Shown in pieces: positions 57,706-64,000 of a stretch of 64,000 nt of DNA (positions are counted from its first letter, which is position 1; the number at the start of each line of letters is the position of its first letter). Location: the NCBI RefSeq assembly GCF_900167095.1, contig NZ_FUXG01000014.1, positions 1 through 64,000 on the forward strand, written 5' to 3'. The notes below the pieces were generated by a model, which made no database searches, was not told the DNA's origin, and worked only from the letters and a program-made list of their open reading frames with translations. Position numbers and translations under genes: made by a program. The DNA is from Oceanospirillum multiglobuliferum (GTDB taxonomy: Bacteria; Pseudomonadota; Gammaproteobacteria; Pseudomonadales; Halomonadaceae).

Positions 57706-58245
57706 ATGCGTAATGGCATCTCTGTTACTGGCCTGAGCGAGTTTGTTGATGAAATCAAACAAAATGCAGAAGAGGGCATCGCTGCTTATGGCGTTGAGTT
57801 GAATTGGCAATCAGGCACGCGCTCAAAAGTAAAAACACTGCCTATGACGATTGGCACTCATCGTATCAGTCGTGATTTCAGCTGGGAAATTGATGAGCCT
57901 CGTCAGCTGCTAGGTTGTAACCATGCACCGAATCCGCAGGAGTACCTGCTCTCTGGTGTGGGTGCCTGCATTATGGTGGGTTTTGCAGTGGGCGCCTCTG
58001 TGATGGAAATTCAACTGGAAACTTTAAAAGTAACGGTGCAAGGCGAATTAAACTTGGCCGGATTCTTAAACATTACTCCTGATGTTCCAGTCTCATTTAC
58101 TGAGCTGAAATATTGCATCGAAGTCGCTGGTAACGGCACCCCTGAGCAGTTCGAACAATTGCGTCAAACTGCACTGAAACAAAGTCCTAACGCCATGACT
58201 ATCATGAACCAAGTCTCAGTTGTTGGTGATCTTATTATCAAATAA
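57706..58245 (+). CDS. OsmC-family protein lacking the second conserved cysteine
   Basis: The 179-residue protein has the OsmC signature NPQEYLLSGVGACIMVGFA with Cys88 at the peroxidatic position. The second cysteine, normally in a CPxS segment, is replaced: KQSPNAM has Ser160. It therefore resembles YhfA-type OsmC proteins rather than Ohr peroxidases. A role connected with reactive sulfur or with the product of the neighbouring lyase is an inference from position. It follows the lyase by 41 bases and has GGAG upstream. Confidence 0.82.
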   Translation: MRNGISVTGLSEFVDEIKQNAEEGIAAYGVELNWQSGTRSKVKTLPMTIGTHRISRDFSWEIDEPRQLLGCNHAPNPQEYLLSGVGACIMVGFAVGASVMEIQLETLKVTVQGELNLAGFLNITPDVPVSFTELKYCIEVAGNGTPEQFEQLRQTALKQSPNAMTIMNQVSVVGDLIIK

Positions 58246-58304
58246 CTCGACATAAAGGTTTCATGTCATACAACCATAAAATAAATACAAGAAAGGTATT
58301 CAAC

Positions 58305-59120
58305 ATGAAAAAACGTAATAAACTTTTTTCTATTTTAACAATGATCGCGCTCCCCTCATTGGCTTCGGCAAATTCGGCTGCGCTATGGGAATCATCAACG
58401 CTTAGTAAAGTAATAGAATCAAATGAACTTAGAGTTTGTTTTGAAGCGGGTTATATGCCGTTTGAAATGAAAGCTAAAAATGGTTCTTATATGGGATTTG
58501 ATATTGATATCGCCAAAGAGCTTGCAAAGTCTATGGGGGTTAAACATGTGCCTGTTAATACCGCTTGGGATGGTATTATTCCTGCGCTTTTAACCAACAA
58601 GTGCGACATTCTTATTGGTGGTATGACAGTAACTTCTCAGCGTAATTTGAAAGTAAATTTTGCTGATCCTTATATTGTTGTGGGCCAGTCTTTGTTGATC
58701 AAGCCTTCTCTGAAGGGAGTTGTGACAAGTTATGCTGATCTCAACGACCCTAAATACGTGATTGCTGCCAAACTTGGAACCAGTGGTGAGATTGCTGCGA
58801 AGAAACTGATTGGCAAAGCCACTATTCGACTCTTTGAGTCAGAAGCAGAAGGCGCACTTGAAGTTGCCAATGGCAACGCCGATGCCTTGGTGTATGACTT
58901 CCCGTCAAATGCTATTTTTTCCTCACAAAATAAAGACCGAGTGATTCACCTTGATAAGCCATTTACCTATGAGCCATTAGGTTGGGCAATTCGAAAAGGC
59001 GATCCTGACTTTCTGAACTATTTAAACAACTTCTTACGCCAGATCAAAGGTGATGGCCGGTACATGGAAATGTACAAGAAGTGGTTTGCAAATGATGCAT
59101 GGTTGAAGAAAGTTCAGTAA
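58305..59120 (+). CDS. Amino-acid ABC transporter periplasmic binding protein
   Basis: I start at ATG 58305 with AAGAAAGG upstream. The 271-residue protein has a signal peptide (cut after SLASA, about residue 22) and the polar amino-acid binding fold (family 3): ELRVCFEAGYMPFEMK, GFDIDIAKELAKSMG, DILIGGMTVTSQRN with the Arg that usually holds the ligand carboxylate, and ALVYDFP. The ligand cannot be read from the sequence. It is the substrate receptor for the permease and ATPase that follow. Confidence 0.93.
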   Translation: MKKRNKLFSILTMIALPSLASANSAALWESSTLSKVIESNELRVCFEAGYMPFEMKAKNGSYMGFDIDIAKELAKSMGVKHVPVNTAWDGIIPALLTNKCDILIGGMTVTSQRNLKVNFADPYIVVGQSLLIKPSLKGVVTSYADLNDPKYVIAAKLGTSGEIAAKKLIGKATIRLFESEAEGALEVANGNADALVYDFPSNAIFSSQNKDRVIHLDKPFTYEPLGWAIRKGDPDFLNYLNNFLRQIKGDGRYMEMYKKWFANDAWLKKVQ

Positions 59121-59152
59121 TTAAAGACTAATCGAAACAGGGTTGAATCAAG

Positions 59153-60103
59153 ATGGTTAAAACATCCAATAACCTGCTTTGGTATAGCATATTGTTCGCA
59201 ATATTGCTGGGCCTAGGCTATTCCATCATTCTGGCAAGCCAGAGCATACAGTATACATGGCGCTGGGAACGTATTGTGCCCTATCTCATTAATACGGAGC
59301 CAAAACCAATACTGTCGCCTTATGACGGCACTGTCACAGTCAGTGCAAATGCTGACGCCATAATGGTGAGCTCAGACGATGGTGAGTCTGCTTTTGAAGT
59401 GAAAGTTTTCTCACAGCTGGAAGTGGAAGACGGTGATCAGGTGTTTGAAGGCGATGTTATCGCAAGCTTGTCTGAATGGCGCTTAGGCCCTATTGCAAAT
59501 GGCTTGCTAATGACGCTGAAAATTTCCATCGTATCGCTCTTTTTCGCAGTCGTGATTGGTCTGTTTGTCGGGTTGGCTAGAATCTCTAGCAACCCGATTT
59601 TAAAACACCTCTCAATGCTCTACGTCGAGCTGGTACGAGGGACGCCACTGTTAGTACAAATTTTCATTTTCTACTTCTTCATCGGCACAGTTCTGGAGCT
59701 AGACCGCTTTACTGCTGGGGCAGCCGCGCTCTCAGTTTTTGCTGCGGCCTATGTTGCAGAGATTATTCGCTCAGGTATTCAGTCCGTTCCTGTTGGGCAG
59801 ATGGAGGCTGCACGAAGCCTTGGTATGACCTATGTACAAGCCATGGTCTATATCATTTTACCGCAGGCATTTAAACGTACATTACCGCCTATGGCCGGGC
59901 AGTTTATCACACTGATTAAAGACTCATCCTTAGTATCAGTTATCTCTATTACTGACTTAACAAAGGCAGGTCGAGAGGTTGTCAGTGGCACATTTGCACC
60001 TTTTGAAGTCTGGTTCACAGTGGCGTTGTTATATCTGCTATTGACTGGAAGTTTGTCATGGTTAGTGAACAAATTAGAAAAAAGGATGGCGAGCAGTGAC
60101 TAA
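59153..60103 (+). CDS. Amino-acid ABC transporter permease with inserted beta-domain
   Basis: At 316 residues this is about 90 longer than most HisM/GlnQ-type permeases. After a first membrane helix (about 8-28), residues about 52-108 form a biotinyl/lipoyl-like beta-domain: [11 protein letters not shown] begins it and [16 protein letters not shown] ends it. No lysine lies at the usual attachment turn. Residues from about 115 hold the ordinary transport domain with [22 protein letters not shown] as the EAA loop. The topology would place the insert in the periplasm. It follows the binding-protein gene by 32 bases. Confidence 0.9.
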   Translation: MVKTSNNLLWYSILFAILLGLGYSIILASQSIQYTWRWERIVPYLINTEPKPILSPYDGTVTVSANADAIMVSSDDGESAFEVKVFSQLEVEDGDQVFEGDVIASLSEWRLGPIANGLLMTLKISIVSLFFAVVIGLFVGLARISSNPILKHLSMLYVELVRGTPLLVQIFIFYFFIGTVLELDRFTAGAAALSVFAAAYVAEIIRSGIQSVPVGQMEAARSLGMTYVQAMVYIILPQAFKRTLPPMAGQFITLIKDSSLVSVISITDLTKAGREVVSGTFAPFEVWFTVALLYLLLTGSLSWLVNKLEKRMASSD

Positions 60104-60848
60104 TCAATATCAAGGCAATGACATGATCGTTGCGAAAAATATCGACAAGTACTACCCCAATGGTTGTCATGCATTAAAAGCCGTCTCTGCGACTATCAAT
60201 CGAGGTGAGGTAGTGGTTGTCATAGGGCCATCTGGCTCAGGAAAATCAACATTTTTACGCACTTTGAATCAGCTTGAAACGATTACAACAGGCGAGATTA
60301 TAGTTGATGGCATCAATATGTATGCCTCTAGCACGAACATTAATAAGTTGCGTGAAGAAGTTGGAATGGTGTTTCAAAACTTCAACCTCTTTCCCCATAT
60401 GAACGTGCTAGAAAATGTCATGTTGGCACCGATGAAAGTCTCTAAGCGTAAGCGTGAGGATGTTGAGCCTCTAGCACGAAAAATATTGTGCAAAGTGGGC
60501 TTGGAGGCGCGTATTGATAATTACCCGTCTCAGCTTTCTGGAGGGCAAATGCAGCGTGTCGCTATTGCTAGGGCGCTGGCAATGGAACCTGATGTGATGC
60601 TGTTTGATGAACCAACCTCTGCCCTTGATCCAGAAATGGTAGGGGAGGTATTGGAGGTCATGAAGCAACTTGCCAGCGACGGTATGACGATGGTGGTTGT
60701 AACTCACGAAATGGGCTTTGCACGAGAGGTTGCTGATCGAGTGCTCTTTATGGAGGACGGTCAGCTATTGGTAGACGATACGCCAGAGTCATTTTTTGAC
60801 AACCCTTCTCATCCAAGGTTAGCAAGCTTTCTTTCGCAAGTGCTTTAG
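60096..60848 (+). CDS. Amino-acid ABC transporter ATPase
   Basis: The 250-residue ATPase has GPSGSGKST (44-52), [15 protein letters not shown] and [13 protein letters not shown], all of the GlnQ/HisP type. GTG 60096 with AAGGA upstream overlaps the permease stop by 8 bases; ATG 60123 with AAGG upstream is an alternative. It powers uptake through the permease. It is the last gene of the operon that starts at 56363. Confidence 0.95.
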   Translation: MTNQYQGNDMIVAKNIDKYYPNGCHALKAVSATINRGEVVVVIGPSGSGKSTFLRTLNQLETITTGEIIVDGINMYASSTNINKLREEVGMVFQNFNLFPHMNVLENVMLAPMKVSKRKREDVEPLARKILCKVGLEARIDNYPSQLSGGQMQRVAIARALAMEPDVMLFDEPTSALDPEMVGEVLEVMKQLASDGMTMVVVTHEMGFAREVADRVLFMEDGQLLVDDTPESFFDNPSHPRLASFLSQVL

Positions 60849-61069
60849 ATGAGTGAAGGCAGAGATTGAGCTTATCTGCTGTATCAGACAAAGGCATAGG
60901 CTGAAAGCCGGCTGATTTTGACTGAATACACCATATTAGTGCTTTAAAAGTGGCATTTTTGAAAATTAAAGCTAACGACTCGGTGATAGATTTAATAGGC
61001 AATTTGATCCTAGGGTGATCCAAATCCCTTGGTTTAAAACAGTCCAGAAGACTGAGATACACGTCCTTA

Positions 61070-61107
61070 AAAGGGACTTTGTTCAGGGACTTTAAAAGAG
61101 TCCCTTT
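61070..61107 (+). promoter_or_regulatory. Mutually exclusive hairpins upstream of aceE
   Basis: AGTCCCTTT (61099-61107) can pair with AAAGGGACT (61070-61078, 9 bp, 20-nt loop) or, by its first seven bases, with AGGGACT (61085-61091, 7 bp, 7-nt loop). The short version is followed by TTATTTA. It lies 36-73 bases ahead of the aceE start. It could be a terminator for the transporter operon or an attenuator for aceE. Confidence 0.5.
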
Positions 61108-61142
61108 ATTTACCCTGTCGTTTAGTCCTTTGGGAAAATATT

Positions 61143-63818
61143 ATGAATACAGTGACCCCTAATACCGAGCCTTATAACAATGAAGATATGGCTCAAGAGA
61201 ACCAAGAATGGATCGAAGCGCTTAATAATATATTAGATGAGCAAGGTGACCTGCGCGGCAAGGATATACTACGCATACTGCAAGATTATATGTTAAGTAA
61301 AAATATTAACTTAACAGAAGCAACGCTTAATACACCTTATCGAAATAGTATCTCTGTTAATGAACAACCTGCTTATCCAGGACAGGCAGAGTTAGAGCGT
61401 AAAATAGAAAACATTATCCGCTGGAATGCGGCGGCAATGGTGCTAAAAGCTAATGACGCAGGCACCGGTGTAGGTGGTCATATCGCCACTTATCAATCAG
61501 CGGCTACCATGCTAGAAGTGGGCTTTAATCACTTTTTTAGAAATAAATCAGAAGGCTATGGTGGTGACCAACTGTTGGTGCAGGCACATGCCGCGCCTGG
61601 TTTGTATGCGCGCGCCTATCTTGAAGGGCGCTTAACAGCCGAACAGATGACCAATTTCCGCCGTGAGCTACAAACAGGCGGCGGTTTAAGTTCTTATCCT
61701 CACCCACGGCGGATGCCTGATTTTTGGCAAGGCCCAACGGCTTCTATGGGCTTGTCGACGCCTTCTGCTATCTATCAAGCCCGTTTTATGAAGTACCTAG
61801 AAAACCGTGGGTTGAAAGCTGCTGATGGCGGTAAAGTTTGGTGCTTTATTGGTGACGGCGAATCAGATGAGCCAGAAGTGCTCGGCACCATAAATATGGC
61901 CACAAGGGATAATCTCGACAACCTTGTTATGGTGGTGAACTGTAACCTTCAACGTCTAGATGGCCCTGTTCGTGGTAACGGTAAAATTATCCAAGAGCTT
62001 GAGCGTAGCTATCGTGGCGCTGGCTGGAATGTCATTAAAGTTATTTGGGGTAGTGAGTGGGATGAGCTATTCGCCCGTGATCACGAAGGTGTGCTGCAAG
62101 CCCGTATGGATCGAGCTGTAGATGGTGATTATCAGTTTTATACCGTGTCAGATGGTGAAACGGTGCGTAATCACTGGATTGAAGAAGATGCGCGCTTAGC
62201 CGAGTTGATGAAAATTCTGAACAATGAAGAGATTCGTTGTATCAGACGTGGTGGTCAAGATCGTAAGAAAATCTATGCCGCATTTGAACGTGCGGCTAAT
62301 GCTCAGGGGCGTCCAACGGTTATTTTGATGAAAACCGTGAAAGGCGATGGCATGGGCGCTTCGGCAGAAGGCCAAAATACAGCGCACCAGAAAAAACAAC
62401 TGTCAGCTGAAGAACGCATCGAAATGGGACGTCGTTTTGGTATCCCGCTGAGTGATGAGGCTCTGGCAAATGCCGATCTATATTTGCCGGAACCAGACAG
62501 TGCAGAAATGCGTTATATGCATGCACGTCGCGAGTCTTTAGGTGGCTATCTACCTTCTCGTAAGGTTGAACATCCAGCGGTGCAAGCCCCTGAGTTATCA
62601 CTATTTAAAGATGCAGTAAATGGTTCTGAGCGTGAACAGTCCTCTACCATGGCTTTCGTACGTATGCTAGCGCGTATGATGAAAGATAAGAGTATTGGTC
62701 GTTATGTGGTGCCGATTGTGCCGGATGAGGCGCGTACTTTTGGTATGGAATCACTGTTTAATCAGTTTGGTATCTACTCATCTGAAGGTCAAAAATACAA
62801 GCCGGTAGATTCCAGTAGTTTGCTGCCTTACAAAGAAGCTAAGGATGGTCAGTTATTACAAGAGGGGATTTGTGAAACGGGCGCAATGGCCTCCTTCTTA
62901 GCGGCTGGTACGGCCTATGCGAATTACTCTGTGCCGACTATACCGTTTTACATTTTTTACTCAATCTTTGGCTTTCAGCGTGTCGGCGACATGATCTGGG
63001 CTTGTTCAGATAGTTTGGCAAAAGGCTTTTTATTGGGTGCAACGGCAGGGCGTACCACACTGAATGGTGAGGGTTTACAGCACCAAGATGGTCACTCCCA
63101 TGCAATTGCGGCCACTGTGCCCAACATGTATAGCTATGATCCAGCTTTTGCGTATGAGCTTGCAGTGATTGTGCGTGACGGGATTGAGCGTATGTATGAG
63201 CGTGATGAAAAAATCTTTTATTACATCACCTTATATAACGAAAACTACCCAATGCCAGCTATGCCTGAGGGCGTTACTGAAGGTGTGTTGCAAGGGCTTT
63301 ACCGTTTCAAAGCAGATCAAACAGAGGGCTATAAAGTACATCTCATCGGCAGTGGCAGCTTAATGCAAGAGGTGCTTAAAGCGGCAGATATTTTGGCTGA
63401 ATATGGATGTAGCACAGATATTTGGAGTGCAACCAGTTACAACCAGCTAACCCGTGAAGCTTTAGCTGTAGAGCGCCACAACATGCTCAATCCTGAACAG
63501 CCTAAACAGAACTATGTTCAACGGTTAATGGCAGATGAAACAGGTAGCTTTGTGGCGGTCAGTGATTTTGTTAAGTCATTGCCAAATGGGATTGCACGCT
63601 GGTTCCCTCAAGGTTTAGTCACTTTAGGTACAGATGGCTTTGGGTTGAGTGAAAGCCGTCCGTCATTGCGTGATCACTTTGAGGTGGATGCTCGTTATAT
63701 CGCGTGGGCTGCACTTGCTGATCTCTATAAAAAATCGGTGCTGCCAATTGAGACGCTGAATCAAGCGCGTGAAGCGTTGAATATTCCACGTGAGAAGGCT
63801 GACCCTGCATTGTTCTAA
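61143..63818 (+). CDS. aceE: Pyruvate dehydrogenase E1 component, homodimeric
   Basis: AceE decarboxylates pyruvate using thiamine diphosphate and passes acetyl to lipoyl-AceF. The 891-residue length equals that of E. coli AceE (887) and marks the homodimeric class. VGGHIATYQSAATMLEVGFNHFF and FIGDGESDEPEVLG with MVVNCNLQRLDGPVRGNGK (the GDG-NC TPP motif) are intact, as is the DGHSHAIAATVPN segment. The ribosome-binding site is weak (GGGAAAATATT). aceF follows after 94 bases. No pdhR-like regulator precedes it. Confidence 0.97.
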   Translation: MNTVTPNTEPYNNEDMAQENQEWIEALNNILDEQGDLRGKDILRILQDYMLSKNINLTEATLNTPYRNSISVNEQPAYPGQAELERKIENIIRWNAAAMVLKANDAGTGVGGHIATYQSAATMLEVGFNHFFRNKSEGYGGDQLLVQAHAAPGLYARAYLEGRLTAEQMTNFRRELQTGGGLSSYPHPRRMPDFWQGPTASMGLSTPSAIYQARFMKYLENRGLKAADGGKVWCFIGDGESDEPEVLGTINMATRDNLDNLVMVVNCNLQRLDGPVRGNGKIIQELERSYRGAGWNVIKVIWGSEWDELFARDHEGVLQARMDRAVDGDYQFYTVSDGETVRNHWIEEDARLAELMKILNNEEIRCIRRGGQDRKKIYAAFERAANAQGRPTVILMKTVKGDGMGASAEGQNTAHQKKQLSAEERIEMGRRFGIPLSDEALANADLYLPEPDSAEMRYMHARRESLGGYLPSRKVEHPAVQAPELSLFKDAVNGSEREQSSTMAFVRMLARMMKDKSIGRYVVPIVPDEARTFGMESLFNQFGIYSSEGQKYKPVDSSSLLPYKEAKDGQLLQEGICETGAMASFLAAGTAYANYSVPTIPFYIFYSIFGFQRVGDMIWACSDSLAKGFLLGATAGRTTLNGEGLQHQDGHSHAIAATVPNMYSYDPAFAYELAVIVRDGIERMYERDEKIFYYITLYNENYPMPAMPEGVTEGVLQGLYRFKADQTEGYKVHLIGSGSLMQEVLKAADILAEYGCSTDIWSATSYNQLTREALAVERHNMLNPEQPKQNYVQRLMADETGSFVAVSDFVKSLPNGIARWFPQGLVTLGTDGFGLSESRPSLRDHFEVDARYIAWAALADLYKKSVLPIETLNQAREALNIPREKADPALF

Positions 63819-63912
63819 GCCTGATCAAGCCCTGTATCGGCTTTAGTGTTGAGTTTATTTTATTTCTTCAGCCCTGTTATGGGCTGAGGCATCCGTACTC
63901 TAGGAGTGTCTG

Positions 63913-64000
63913 ATGGCTACGGAAATTGTTTTTATGCCAGAAGTAGATGGCAGCGGGGATGTTATTGAGTATTGCGTTGAGCTAGGCGCGCAAATCGCAA
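63913..64000 (+). CDS. aceF: Pyruvate dehydrogenase E2 (dihydrolipoamide acetyltransferase), 5' end
   Basis: TAGGAGTGTCTG precedes ATG 63913. The 29 visible residues, MATEIVFMPEVDGSGDVIEY and on, form the start of a lipoyl domain; the modified lysine would lie beyond the window. Position directly after aceE confirms the assignment. The gene is cut by the window edge. Confidence 0.93.
   Translation, partial: MATEIVFMPEVDGSGDVIEYCVELGAQIA

Noticed and set aside
60748-61062. Minus-strand open frame of 104 codons before aceE
   Set aside because: It overlaps the end of the ABC ATPase gene, has no ribosome-binding site and no recognisable composition.

Overview
The window is a dense stretch of a gammaproteobacterial chromosome, about 45% GC by eye. 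The order yceD-rpmF-plsX-fabD-fabG-acpP-fabF-pabC-mltG-tmk-holB-pilZ-tatD (no fabH, PilZ gene between holB and tatD), a monomeric NADP isocitrate dehydrogenase, an rnfABCDGE operon and homodimeric AceE together suggest a marine, Oceanospirillales- or Pseudomonas-like bacterium. The genus cannot be fixed from sequence alone. No rRNA, tRNA, CRISPR array or prophage was seen.

Layout. 1-292: the 3' end of an IS200/IS605-type element (TnpB C-terminus plus right end with a candidate omega RNA), sitting inside an HD-GYP gene whose 3' part continues to 858. 905-7084: cytochrome c', RlmJ, a small unknown protein, monomeric IDH, dCTP deaminase and an ApbC/Mrp P-loop protein. 7342-16124: metG and then the complete rnfABCDGE operon with a tandemly repeated RnfC tail and an FNR-like site upstream. 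16343-20341: a minus-strand cluster of three envelope proteins (TraF-like outer-membrane protein, Gly-rich lipoprotein, small beta-barrel), largely unassigned. 20518-26879: DinG helicase, an intact HD-GYP protein, a RimK-like ATP-grasp protein, a low-molecular-weight phosphatase and MurB. 27023-34374: a small unknown gene with a hairpin over its ribosome-binding site, RNase E with a long leader, RluC, a Gph-like phosphatase, an SppA-type peptidase and YceF. 34494-44792: the ribosomal-protein, fatty-acid, folate, cell-wall and DNA-replication cluster listed above. 44829-52455: a YiiX-like papain-fold enzyme, two small proteins, a YgiQ-type radical SAM protein, an HBM-type chemoreceptor, and a LolC/E-LolD-PldA operon that continues to 54399. 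54550-60848: a TyrR-family regulator divergent from a PLP lyase-OsmC-amino-acid ABC transporter operon. 61143-64000: aceE and the start of aceF.

The most system-like region is 54550-60848. Its intergenic region holds three 18-bp palindromes resembling TyrR boxes, an exact match to the IHF consensus, and a correctly spaced -24/-12 sigma-54 promoter, in the order expected for enhancer-dependent activation. The regulator has an ACT domain and a GAFSGA loop. The operon encodes a trans-sulfuration-family lyase lacking the cysteine of methionine gamma-lyase, an OsmC-fold protein lacking the usual second cysteine, and a transporter whose permease has a biotinyl/lipoyl-like beta-domain inserted after its first membrane helix. 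This looks like a regulated uptake-and-breakdown module for an amino acid, substrate unknown.

Starts were chosen by ribosome-binding-site position and family alignment from memory; all functional names are inferred by motif recognition, without database searches.
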